A stretch of 64,000 nt of DNA from Methanobacteriota archaeon (GTDB taxonomy: Archaea > Halobacteriota > Methanosarcinia > Methanosarcinales > Methanosarcinaceae): positions 62,001 to 126,000 of the forward strand of contig JAEWQJ010000037.1 in the NCBI GenBank assembly GCA_023399215.1. The letters are read 5' to 3'. A program made the translations under genes and the position numbers. A model generated the notes under the pieces. That model saw only the letters and a list, made by a program, of their open reading frames with translations. It was not told the origin of the DNA and did not search any database. Below, piece by piece: positions 25,119-33,229 of the stretch. Position 1 is the first letter of the stretch. Every line of letters begins with the position of its first letter.

Positions 25119-25928
25119 TTAGTTTCTTAGCTTTTTTCTAAAAAATAACTATAGCTTTTATAAGTTAAGCATGAATATATTTTGGTTGTAAGTCGCCGCA
25201 TATTTAGAAGAAATTATGATTCTCTGTACCTGTCTGAAAGTAATTGACATAACATTTTTTCGGTATCTATAGGCCCTTTTTATTAACGGGTGGTTTTTAT
25301 ACCTCATTGGTGCGAAGAGCCCGTTCCTGAACATGACCGAGAGTGAAGGCGAGACTTCCCTCTTTTACTATTTTACATATCAGGATTTCTAGTTAAAAAA
25401 GGAGCTTTACTGCCTTTTCTGGGATCTAACAGTCATGTTATACCTTCGTAATCCTTATCCAAGTCTTAAAAAAGTTTTTCATAATCTTAAAAAAGTTTTT
25501 CATATTATGTGCAGCCTTCTTTGATTTACAGGTCAACACTTATAAGTAAACTCAATCAGACTTGGTTTCCATTTAACGGAAGCTATATTTATAAGTTTAA
25601 TATCAGTATGTTTGATATTTTCAGATTTAATATTTGTAAGCTTAATATTAGTATGTTTAATATTTGCAGATTTGATATCTTCAGATTTAATATTTGTAAC
25701 TTTAATATTTCATTTAACATAGGTTTAATTATAATTTAAACTCAGACTTAATAATCATTTAAAACGCGCTTAACTTTAACTGTATAAAACTAACTATAAT
25801 CGCAATTTGCTTCAGTTGCAATTCACTGCAACAGCACTTTACTTCAGAAATAATCGATTGAAATCGTGCCTAAGCATAATTCAACACATAAATTATACCA
25901 CATAAATTATACTCAGGAGCAGTAATCA
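25119..25928. other. Long spacer with 15-bp repeats
   Basis: No gene is supported. At about 25585-25735 a 15-base periodic array (units such as AGATTTAATATTTGT and AGTATGTTTAATATT) would, if translated, give five-residue Phe-Asn-Ile repeats; it has no ribosome site. A moderately GC-rich stretch at 25285-25365 (CGGGTGGTTTTTATACC...GAGCCCGTTCC) could be a small structured RNA, but I cannot place it in a family. Confidence 0.4.
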
Positions 25929-26813
25929 ATGAAACGAAAGTGGGAACGAGATTTGGGACTGCAGGGACGGATGATTTTCACGATGTTTCTTCTGGCAGCA
26001 GTTTACTTTTTTTTCCTGGTGTTTCTCTCGTACAACGGGACTCCACCAGTGGTCATGATGCTTTTTGTAGGCTCTTTCATGGCCATCCAGTACTTTTACT
26101 CGGATAAACTGGTGCTGTGGTCAACCGGCGCACAGATCGTTTCTGAAAGCGAAGCTCCACAACTGCATGGGATAATTACGCGGCTCTGCGCAATAGCTGA
26201 TCTCCCGAAACCACAGGTGGCGATTGTCAGGACTCAGGTTCCGAATGCTTTTGCAACAGGCCGAAACCAGAACAACGCCGTTGTTGCAGTTACAACAGGA
26301 ATTATGGACAAACTCTCTCCAGCCGAACTTGAGGCCGTGCTTGCTCACGAACTTACCCATGTCAAGAACAGAGATATGGCTATCATGACAATTGCCAGTT
26401 TCATCTCAACTCTGGCTTTTTACTTCGTCCGTTACAGCCTCTACTTTGGAGATATGGGCGGAGACCGGAAAAAAGAAGGTGGAGGCATTTTTCTTGTCTG
26501 GCTAGTTTCACTTGGAGTCTGGGCTGTCAGTTTCCTACTTATTCGAGCCCTTTCCCGCTACAGGGAATATGCCGCAGATAGAGGTGCAGCCATTATTACC
26601 GGACAGCCGTCGAACCTTGCATCAGCTCTAATGAAGATAAGTGGAGTCATGTCCAGGGTCCCGAGCGAAGACCTCAGGTCAGTAGAGGGAATGAATGCCT
26701 TTTTCATCATCCCTGCAATCTCAGGTTCTTCCATAATGGATATTTTTTCCACTCACCCGTCTGTAGAAAAAAGAATAGCCAAACTTGAAGAGATGCAGCA
26801 GGATCTGGGCTAA
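25929..26813 (+). CDS. htpX: HtpX-like membrane zinc metalloprotease (M48B)
   Basis: 294 residues. Two N-terminal helices (about 15-60) precede the peptidase domain. The zinc motif His-Glu-Leu-Thr-His is at about 139-143, the third ligand Glu lies in Glu-Tyr-Ala-Ala-Asp-Arg (about 214), and two more helices (about 152-170, 185-207) separate them. HtpX degrades damaged membrane proteins. A PspAB gene follows at 27056 on the same strand, a pairing seen repeatedly in archaea, which ties this protease to envelope stress. Confidence 0.92.
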   Translation: MKRKWERDLGLQGRMIFTMFLLAAVYFFFLVFLSYNGTPPVVMMLFVGSFMAIQYFYSDKLVLWSTGAQIVSESEAPQLHGIITRLCAIADLPKPQVAIVRTQVPNAFATGRNQNNAVVAVTTGIMDKLSPAELEAVLAHELTHVKNRDMAIMTIASFISTLAFYFVRYSLYFGDMGGDRKKEGGGIFLVWLVSLGVWAVSFLLIRALSRYREYAADRGAAIITGQPSNLASALMKISGVMSRVPSEDLRSVEGMNAFFIIPAISGSSIMDIFSTHPSVEKRIAKLEEMQQDLG

Positions 26814-26819
26814 CCTGGT

Positions 26820-26985
26820 GTACTGGTAAAATCCAGGTCACAGGACAGATCCTTGTTACAGGGAGAATTTCAGTTATAGGACAAATCCTTGTCACAGGGA
26901 GAATTTTAGTTATAGGGCAAATAACTGACCTTGTTACAGGGAGAATTCTAGTTATAGGACAAATCCAGGTGTCATAAACTCTCAT
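26820..26985. repeat. ~40-bp direct repeats between htpX and pspAB
   Basis: Three to four copies of a unit combining TTGTTACAGGGAGAATTyTA with GTTATAGGrCAAATCC occur at about 26830-26975. They contain GGGAG motifs but no gene. Confidence 0.6.
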
Positions 26986-27055
26986 TAACAGGCACGAATC
27001 AAAAAAACGAATTCATAACACGAATTAAAAACATGACTTAAAAAGGAGAAACTAA

Positions 27056-27655
27056 ATGGGTCTTCGCGATTTGGTGGATGCAGTTCTCGGAAAGAGTACG
27101 CTTCCAAAAGCAAAAAGTGAGAAACTATTTGCAATGTCTACAGCCAGTATCACTCTAGAAAGCAATCTCGGTTTAAAACCCTCAGGATCGGCAGGAATCT
27201 GCTTTAAGCCAATAGGGGCTTCAGCGTACGAGTCTACACGAAAAGAGATTCAAGAGCTTCTGGAATACAGTTCAAAAGAAACAGAAACCGAATTCAAGCT
27301 GGAAAAAGACGAGTTCAATTTCCTGTGGGCTATTTTTAAAGACCCGGATTTAGAAGACCTTGTTGCAAACATTCACCTTGTAAGTGAAACCCTTGAAGAA
27401 CGCGGCTTTGGCGGGCAGCTTCTCTGTGCCATTTACAGGTTTGACAGCGAACCTGAAGCCGGAAAATCTGGTCATGGGGAAACTGTTTACTGGATCTACA
27501 ATTTTAAGCAGGGAACTTATTATCCCTTTATCCCGCTTTCCGGCAAGCAGAGAGACAGCCCCTTTGAATTTAAGTTAAGAGCGGAAATGGAAAGGGAAAT
27601 GCCTATCGAAGAAAATGTAGAAAAGTGGTACCCTCTCTGGGGAATTCCATTCTAA
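27056..27655 (+). CDS. pspAB: PspA-associated protein PspAB
   Basis: 199 residues, soluble, beginning Met-Gly-Leu-Arg-Asp-Leu-Val-Asp-Ala-Val-Leu-Gly and ending Trp-Tyr-Pro-Leu-Trp-Gly-Ile-Pro-Phe, both typical of the PspAB family. An internal Trp-Ala-Ile-Phe-Lys-Asp-Pro-Asp-Leu-Glu-Asp-Leu segment (about 89-101) is also conserved. In actinobacteria and archaea PspAB travels with HtpX and PspA and is thought to act in the phage-shock/membrane-stress response. Its molecular role is not established. AAAAGGAGAAACTAA before the ATG is a strong ribosome site. The matching PspA-PspAA pair is at 40861-41894. Confidence 0.85.
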   Translation: MGLRDLVDAVLGKSTLPKAKSEKLFAMSTASITLESNLGLKPSGSAGICFKPIGASAYESTRKEIQELLEYSSKETETEFKLEKDEFNFLWAIFKDPDLEDLVANIHLVSETLEERGFGGQLLCAIYRFDSEPEAGKSGHGETVYWIYNFKQGTYYPFIPLSGKQRDSPFEFKLRAEMEREMPIEENVEKWYPLWGIPF

Positions 27656-27772
27656 AAGACTGCGGTGCTGATGAATTCAATTCATTTTATGAACTGTTTT
27701 TTCCTTAATTTTAATCGAGTTCACTCAACTTAGTTCTTCGTAACCAATATCAGGTTTTGATCAAATTCGGAT

Positions 27773-28747
27773 TTAATTTTTGATCAAGCTCAGGTTTAAT
27801 CCTTGAGCTTTAAGTTTTTCCATAAGCCCTTTTGAATAATCGGGAACAGCACCTGGTTTTGATGCAACATACGTTCCAAGAATGCAGGCTATTGAAGCGG
27901 CTTTTGAAACTCCGTACCCTGAGAGGAAGGTGTACAGAAAGCCTGCGGAAAAGGCGTCTCCGGCTCCGACAGTGTCTGCAACTTCGACAGGAGTTGTTTC
28001 TACCTCCTCATAAACGCCTTTATGATAAACAGCGGCTCCTCTGGGCCCTCTTGATACACAGATCACGGAAATTTCAGGATATTTTTCAGTAACCAGGCGG
28101 CAGAAAGCTTTGTAAGAAGTAAGAGGTTTGCAGGTGCCGGGAGTGCCAGAAAGCATGCAGAAAATAGTGGCGGCTTCGTCCTCATTCAGCTTTAAAATCG
28201 TTGTGTGTTCTAGCGAAGACAGTATCCATTCTTTTTTGTAATTCCCTGTCCTCAGATTTACATCATAAAAAAAATATTTTGCTTTTATTTCCGAAAAAAG
28301 CCTTTCCAGAGTTTTTCGGTTTTCTTCCGATCTCTGGGCAAGGGTTCCAAAGCAGAAAACATCCCATTCTTCCCCGGTAAGAGCCTCAAACTCCTTAGCT
28401 CCCGGTTTAATTGCATCCCAGGCAACGCCTTTGTTAATCGTGAAAACCGGAATTCCTTCAGCCTGAAGTTGAACAGTAACCGTTCCTGTAGGCTTTTTTT
28501 TATCAATTAAGATGTAAGAAGTGTCAATCCCCATTGCTTTAGCCCGGGCAAGCAAATTTTCTCCTAGATCATCCCTTCCGACTGCCGTGATTACAGCCGG
28601 TTTTGCTCCCAGTTTTGCAAGATGGGCTGCAAGGTTCAGCGGAGCTCCTCCAAGGTGGGCTGAACCTCTGATAATGTCAAAAAGGGCTTCCCCAAAGGTA
28701 AGGGCTTTAATTGGCCTAATGCGGCTGGAATGAGAATTTTCATACAT
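27773..28747 (-). CDS. PfkB-family carbohydrate kinase
   Basis: 324 residues from the ATG at 28747 (a TTG lies one codon earlier). The ribokinase fold is shown by Phe-Gly-Glu-Ala-Leu-Phe-Asp (about 16-22), the sugar-site Gly-Gly-Ala-Pro-Leu-Asn-Leu-Ala (about 33-40), and the anion-hole/catalytic Asp-Thr-Val-Gly-Ala-Gly-Asp-Ala-Phe (about 258-266). The opening and the Gly-Gly-Ala-Pro-x-Asn motif favour fructokinase-type members. It phosphorylates a sugar or nucleoside with ATP; the substrate is not decided by the sequence. It is monocistronic and in the same direction as the eCIS genes, but probably unrelated to them. Confidence 0.85.
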   Translation of the reverse strand: MYENSHSSRIRPIKALTFGEALFDIIRGSAHLGGAPLNLAAHLAKLGAKPAVITAVGRDDLGENLLARAKAMGIDTSYILIDKKKPTGTVTVQLQAEGIPVFTINKGVAWDAIKPGAKEFEALTGEEWDVFCFGTLAQRSEENRKTLERLFSEIKAKYFFYDVNLRTGNYKKEWILSSLEHTTILKLNEDEAATIFCMLSGTPGTCKPLTSYKAFCRLVTEKYPEISVICVSRGPRGAAVYHKGVYEEVETTPVEVADTVGAGDAFSAGFLYTFLSGYGVSKAASIACILGTYVASKPGAVPDYSKGLMEKLKAQGLNLSLIKN

Positions 28748-28750
28748 CAA

Positions 28751-29432
28751 TATGCTATATTAATTTATGAGTGATAATACTTTGACTTGCAAATGCCGTG
28801 AATAAAAAATTTAACAAACTTGAGATCCCAGTGATACTGAAATTCTTTACACTATAAATAACTTTTAGATCTTTATAATGGTGATTTGGGAAGTTTAAAC
28901 CTGTATGTGAGGTTTTCAGGTTCATCTTTTCCGGATACAGGACTCCAGAACACGTTTTTTTCACTTACTTGTTTTAATGGAGTTGAACCGAAAATCTTGA
29001 GTTTTAGAGGAAAAATGAGGTTCCACGCGTTTTTTCTTTTGGGGAACTCAATGAAATATTTTTCGCGAATGATATGTTGTGAAAATCGAATTTGACGCGA
29101 ACAAAAACATTGAGCTTTCTTTGACCTGACGATCTAAAATCCTGCTTGAAAAACAGGTCTAGACAGTATGATTTCCTGATTCTTCTACCATATTTTTTCA
29201 TGATTTTTTCATGAAATTTTGAATTGTAAAAGGAAATCAAAAACAGTGACTTCACTAAATCCTCCTTCATAATCTCCAACTTTAACCTTGAACCTGAACT
29301 GCCTGTAAGGATCTGGCATATTTTATTCTTCTTTGTAAAGTCTTGTCTAATTAGTCTAAATATTATGTCGTTATCATGTCATTATCATGTCATTATCATG
29401 TCATTACTTCACTGAAAATTATTTTTCAGTAA
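28751..29432. other. Gene-free spacer downstream of the sheath gene
   Basis: A 91-codon minus-strand frame (29004-29279) has no recognisable family or good start. Near 29360-29405 a short ATTATCATGTC unit is repeated four times. Importantly, no tube-type gene of about 150 codons is present here, where an eCIS tube would be expected after the sheath. Confidence 0.4.
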
Positions 29433-31136
29433 TTATTCAGTAGCTGCGGAGCCGCCCTGCCACTGGGCTATCCTGAAGATTACAAATTCTGCAGGTTTCA
29501 CAGGTGCAATGCCTATGATACAGATCAGCCTTCCGTTGTCGATATCGTCCTGGGTCATCGTGCTCCGGTCGCATTTGACAAAAAAAGCTTCTTCCGGAGT
29601 TGTCCCCATGAGAGCACCGCTTCTCCAAACTCCTGTCAGGAACTGGGTTATTGTTATCTTTACCCTTGACCAGAGGCGGTAGTCGTTTGGCTCAAAAACG
29701 ACCCATTGGGTTCCTCTTTCTATGGAAGCTTCAATGTAAATAAAGAGGCGGCGGACGTTGATATATTTCCAGAGAGTATTTGAAGAAATAGTGCGAGCCC
29801 CCCATATGAGGATTCCCCTGCCTGGAAATGCCCTGATAACGTTTACGCCTCTCGGGTTTAAAACGTCCTGTTCTCCTTTCATAATCTGGAACTCAAGGTC
29901 CGAGGCTCCCAGCACGACCTCATTGGCAGGGGCCTTATGCACTCCTCTTTGAGTATCGCTGCGGGAGTAAATACCTGCAACATACCCTCCTGGAGGCATA
30001 AGCTGAAGCATTCCGGTTTCCGGGTTGATGACCTTTATCCAGGGATAATAGAAGGCTGCATAGTCTGTGGGGCTAGCACCTTTTGGGTTACCGCTTCTTG
30101 GGTCAAGGTTGGAAACATCTGCGAATCCCTGTGGGGCATCGAGAATCGCAAAACGGTACCTGAGATTTTCACAGTGTGATATAAGGGAACTCACCAGGTC
30201 CGGAACCGCATAAGCATTAGGGGCATAGACGAGGGAAATATCTTCAATTCCTTTGAATGCTGTAAGGCCTTTCCTTTTTCCAGGCATATCATCTGCAGGA
30301 TCATCTCGTACATATTCCTTAGCAAGTAAAACACCCTTCCCGTCACTGCCATCTTTAAGTGAAGATGGAATTTGATTTAGTCTATTTGGCTTATCTTTAT
30401 CTGATTCAGCTGTTTCTGATGAAGCTTCAGTCGATGAAGCTGCATCTGGGGAAGCTTCAGCCGGTGAAGCTTCACCTTGCGAAATTGTTTTTTGAATTGA
30501 TATTTTTATCAAATTTGAGATTCCATTGACAGTTTTCCCAAAATAATCAGGAGATGATTCAATTACCGATACGTTATCAAATATCTCAGAAGCAGATGGA
30601 CGTGGTTGAGTTTTCGTATCTAAATATGGATTGTACAGAGAGACCAATTTCGTTTTCCAGTAAAATACATCCAGCCTGAATCCGCCAAAGGTCCCTTTAG
30701 AAACTATTACAGCGACCCTGTTCCCCCATTCTCCTTCTCCGACAGCTTCTATGCTTAGAGTCATGCCAATTAATTCATCAATTTTCTTACTTGCGTCAAA
30801 TTCCAACGATAAGTTGGCTGTTTGGGCTGGTGAAGAGGGATAATTAGAGTTGTTTTCATCATCAATTGTTACAGATTTGACAACTCTGCCTATATAGCAT
30901 CGCTTCCCTCCGTTCTTAAAAAATCCGTCTACTGATCCCGGGAGGTATTTGTCGTTTCCGAAATAACCGCCATAAACTCTCTGATATTGCAACCAGCTGG
31001 TGATCAGGCAGGGGGTGGTTGGACCCCTTTCGGTTTCTCCCAGGAACCCCGCGGTACTGGTTGAAACTCCTTCCATTGGTTTTGCACCAATTTCAAATTC
31101 TTCTATATATACGCCTGGGGAAAGATATTCTGGCAT
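29433..31136 (-). CDS. Contractile-tail sheath protein (eCIS/phage-tail sheath)
   Basis: 567 residues from the ATG at 31136, which has GGAGA eight bases upstream. The longer frame begins with TTG at 31199 and adds 21 codons. The start Met-Pro-Glu-Tyr-Leu-Ser-Pro-Gly-Val-Tyr-Ile-Glu-Glu is the standard sheath opening, followed by Thr-Ala-Gly-Phe-Leu-Gly-Glu-Thr-Glu-Arg-Gly-Pro. The C-terminal third has Ile-Trp-Gly-Ala-Arg-Thr, Tyr-Ile-Asn-Val-Arg-Arg-Leu and Gly-Ile-Ala-Pro-Val-Lys-Pro-Ala-Glu-Phe-Val-Ile, typical of Afp2-4/PVC sheaths. Sheath contraction drives the inner tube through a target membrane. Residues about 219-249 are an Ala/Glu/Ser repeat insertion in a variable outer domain. It is the last gene of the eCIS set. 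Confidence 0.9.
   Translation of the reverse strand: MPEYLSPGVYIEEFEIGAKPMEGVSTSTAGFLGETERGPTTPCLITSWLQYQRVYGGYFGNDKYLPGSVDGFFKNGGKRCYIGRVVKSVTIDDENNSNYPSSPAQTANLSLEFDASKKIDELIGMTLSIEAVGEGEWGNRVAVIVSKGTFGGFRLDVFYWKTKLVSLYNPYLDTKTQPRPSASEIFDNVSVIESSPDYFGKTVNGISNLIKISIQKTISQGEASPAEASPDAASSTEASSETAESDKDKPNRLNQIPSSLKDGSDGKGVLLAKEYVRDDPADDMPGKRKGLTAFKGIEDISLVYAPNAYAVPDLVSSLISHCENLRYRFAILDAPQGFADVSNLDPRSGNPKGASPTDYAAFYYPWIKVINPETGMLQLMPPGGYVAGIYSRSDTQRGVHKAPANEVVLGASDLEFQIMKGEQDVLNPRGVNVIRAFPGRGILIWGARTISSNTLWKYINVRRLFIYIEASIERGTQWVVFEPNDYRLWSRVKITITQFLTGVWRSGALMGTTPEEAFFVKCDRSTMTQDDIDNGRLICIIGIAPVKPAEFVIFRIAQWQGGSAATE
30389..30480. repeat. Short repeat encoding the low-complexity insertion of the sheath
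   Basis: Four to five imperfect 15-18-base units of the type GATGAAGCTTCAgctG encode Glu-Ala-Ser-Pro-like steps. Frame is kept, so the insertion can change in length. Confidence 0.6.
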
Positions 31137-31199
31137 ACCAAGCTCTCCGCTAATATCGTTTATTCTTTGGAATCCGAAATCTTCGGATCTCTTCAACAA

Positions 31200-31739
31200 T
31201 TACAATTTGTTTTTATAATTGTCTTAAGTTTTTCAAGTATATGAACATTTATATTTTCCTTACCATATTGGTTCTATATTTTAAGAAGTTAGTATAAAAT
31301 ATGACAAATTTTAGTTCATCCTTTGTACAAATAAATTAAATAATATTCATAGAAGCTAAAAAGTTTGAAAATACTGTTCCTGTGATATTTTTGAAGAACT
31401 CTTGCCTTTAAAGATCTATATTTACATTAAGTATATCGAAAGATTAATTTTTATTTTCTTATTAAACTTTAAATTAGAAAGTATGAGCATTTGGAAGCAT
31501 ACTCTGATGTTATTTAAGAGTTGAATTTTCTTCTTTCTAATTCAGAAATTATTGTGCTATCCAGAGTGTTTTATCCGGAGAAATAGCTATTAAAAGGCAG
31601 ATCGGATCAGTATAAAATTAGTCAAGTGTATGGAATTAGCTTATCAGGAGAGATAGAATAAGTTCAAGATATAATATCAGACAGTAAGATAGCTACCAAG
31701 ATAATTTGAAAAAGTAGGAGTTTAAAATTAAGGTGGCAT
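31200..31739. other. AT-rich spacer upstream of the sheath gene
   Basis: 540 bases with no gene. It separates the sheath from the two upstream eCIS genes, so the sheath probably has its own promoter; several TTTAAA/TTTATA stretches could serve. Confidence 0.4.
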
Positions 31740-32396
31740 TCAGGGAATCGAAATAACTCCTGTATATATATTCTGACTTTCTTCTATCAATAAAGAAAGC
31801 GTTTTTTCAATTCCATCTCCTTTGATTTCAAGGATTACGTCGGCTTTTCTTGGAATAATTTCTCTGAAATAAAGAACGAATTCTCCTTTTTCATCTGGAA
31901 TTCCACGGATTTCCAGACCTGTAGATTTTAATATTACCTTTACTGTAATGCCTGCAAGAAAATCCGTTTCTGGGGCAAGCGGGGCAAGCAGGCCTCTTAT
32001 AAGCGTTGCTCTGTCAGGAAAAGGGTACAGGGGTTTCGGCTTCAGGATAATTTCGATAACAGGTTCCTTTGAATTTACGAAAGAAGAAGTATCGACTATC
32101 TTTTCCTCGGAAAAGTAAAACTCGGAATCCACGTTTAACTTATACGTACCTTCAGGAAGTCCAGAAAATATATGGTATCCACTCCTGTTTTTTAAAGGTT
32201 TTAAAGTTGTTATTTTCTCCCCATTCAGTGTTATCCTGACCTCTCCCAGAGGTTCTTTTTGCGTATAGTCATCAACAAACCATACTGCAAAGGACAGGTT
32301 GAGAGAAGAGGGACAGGAAAATACGTACCCATGCCTGCCCTTACCCTTGATTCTTCCCGTTTCATTTAGGGCTGTATACGATTTGACAGAAGCCAC
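31740..32396 (-). CDS. Carboxypeptidase-regulatory-like beta-domain protein of the eCIS locus
   Basis: 218 residues, starting with GTG directly after the TAA of the DUF4255 gene (TAAGTG), so the two are translationally linked. The middle (about 35-115) has Leu-Gly-Glu-Val-Arg-Ile-Thr-Leu-Asn-Gly and Tyr-His-Ile-Phe-Ser-Gly-Leu-Pro-Glu-Gly-Thr-Tyr-Lys-Leu, the signature of carboxypeptidase-regulatory/PEGA-like beta-sandwiches. A second similar unit covers about 140-218. Such domains bind or decorate surfaces. In some eCIS loci a protein of this kind sits beside the DUF4255 terminator, but its place in the particle is unknown. No signal peptide. Confidence 0.6.
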   Translation of the reverse strand: MASVKSYTALNETGRIKGKGRHGYVFSCPSSLNLSFAVWFVDDYTQKEPLGEVRITLNGEKITTLKPLKNRSGYHIFSGLPEGTYKLNVDSEFYFSEEKIVDTSSFVNSKEPVIEIILKPKPLYPFPDRATLIRGLLAPLAPETDFLAGITVKVILKSTGLEIRGIPDEKGEFVLYFREIIPRKADVILEIKGDGIEKTLSLLIEESQNIYTGVISIP

Positions 32397-32996
32397 TTAC
32401 TCCTCCCTCCTTTCGGGCGTTTGCCGTTGAGGGCCTCCTGTAACCCTGATGATTTTCTTTTCACTTGAAGATTCAATTTTCACTGGCGTTACCTGATAGC
32501 AGACTGAAGGCCGAAAACTTTTGTCTTTGAAAGTGCTCCAGATCTTGGTCATGTCATCCAGGCTCAATGTACTGCAAATTACATGCAATTCAGTATCATA
32601 TGCGGAAAGACTCCCTTTCAGAATTGAACCTGTAAGGATGGGATTATCGTGCAGGATCTGCATTGCTCTTCCCAGAATTCTGTGTTCTTCTGCGGTCCTT
32701 TCGGTCCTGTCCTGAATTCCAGAAGAAGGGTATGAGGTTAGCATGTAGTAAAGGTCAAGGGCAAGGGGTGGAGCTCTGAGTTTCGAAGGCCCAAGAACTT
32801 CCATATCCAGGTTTCTCAGGTGGATGTTTTCCTCAACCTGAAAGAGGAAAAGGGAAAGGCGGATATTGTCTTTGCCCTCAATTTCTCCAGGGGATACAAG
32901 GGATATCGAATCCGCAGGTATGATGTCCTGCATTTTTTCTCTCAGGAGTTCTACAAGGGTTTCTCCGACATCAGCTATCGCCGTATAATCAGACAT
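32397..32996 (-). CDS. DUF4255 (Pvc16/Afp16-type) tail terminator
   Basis: 199 residues with the DUF4255 pattern: Tyr-Thr-Ala-Ile-Ala-Asp-Val-Gly-Glu-Thr-Leu-Val at the start, Leu-Ser-Leu-Phe-Leu-Phe-Gln-Val-Glu-Glu-Asn (about 47-57), Pro-Pro-Leu-Ala-Leu-Asp-Leu-Tyr-Tyr-Met-Leu-Thr (about 76-87), and Arg-Ile-Leu-Gly-Arg-Ala-Met-Gln-Ile-Leu-His (about 106-116). Afp16 caps the distal end of tube and sheath and fixes tail length in the antifeeding prophage. This gene is one of the strongest markers that the locus is an eCIS. It is followed without gap by the carboxypeptidase-like gene. Confidence 0.87.
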   Translation of the reverse strand: MSDYTAIADVGETLVELLREKMQDIIPADSISLVSPGEIEGKDNIRLSLFLFQVEENIHLRNLDMEVLGPSKLRAPPLALDLYYMLTSYPSSGIQDRTERTAEEHRILGRAMQILHDNPILTGSILKGSLSAYDTELHVICSTLSLDDMTKIWSTFKDKSFRPSVCYQVTPVKIESSSEKKIIRVTGGPQRQTPERREE

Positions 32997-33039
32997 TTCA
33001 TGTCTCCTGCGGCCTGAATTTAATTACTACAACGTCCTT

Positions 33040-33229
33040 TATCTGTTTAGGAGTTCATCTTCATAATTTTACTTCACAATCTCTCTTCAAGATTTTACGT
33101 TATAATTTCTCTTCAAGATTTTACGTTCTAATTTCTCTTCAAGATTTTACGTTCTAATTTTTCTTCATAATTTAACTTTACAGTTTCTCTTCACGATATT
33201 ACTTCACAATTTCTCTTCATAAATATTAG
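33040..33229. repeat. 27-bp tandem repeats between the AAA+ and DUF4255 genes
   Basis: Five to six drifting copies of a 27-base unit containing TTCTCTTCAAGATTTTACG run from about 33055 to 33222. No coding potential. Confidence 0.65.

Noticed and set aside
25509..25739. Plus-strand frame with pentapeptide-like Phe-Asn-Ile repeats
   Set aside because: A 15-bp AT-rich array with no start signal. The pattern lacks the Ala/Cys and Leu positions of real pentapeptide-repeat proteins.
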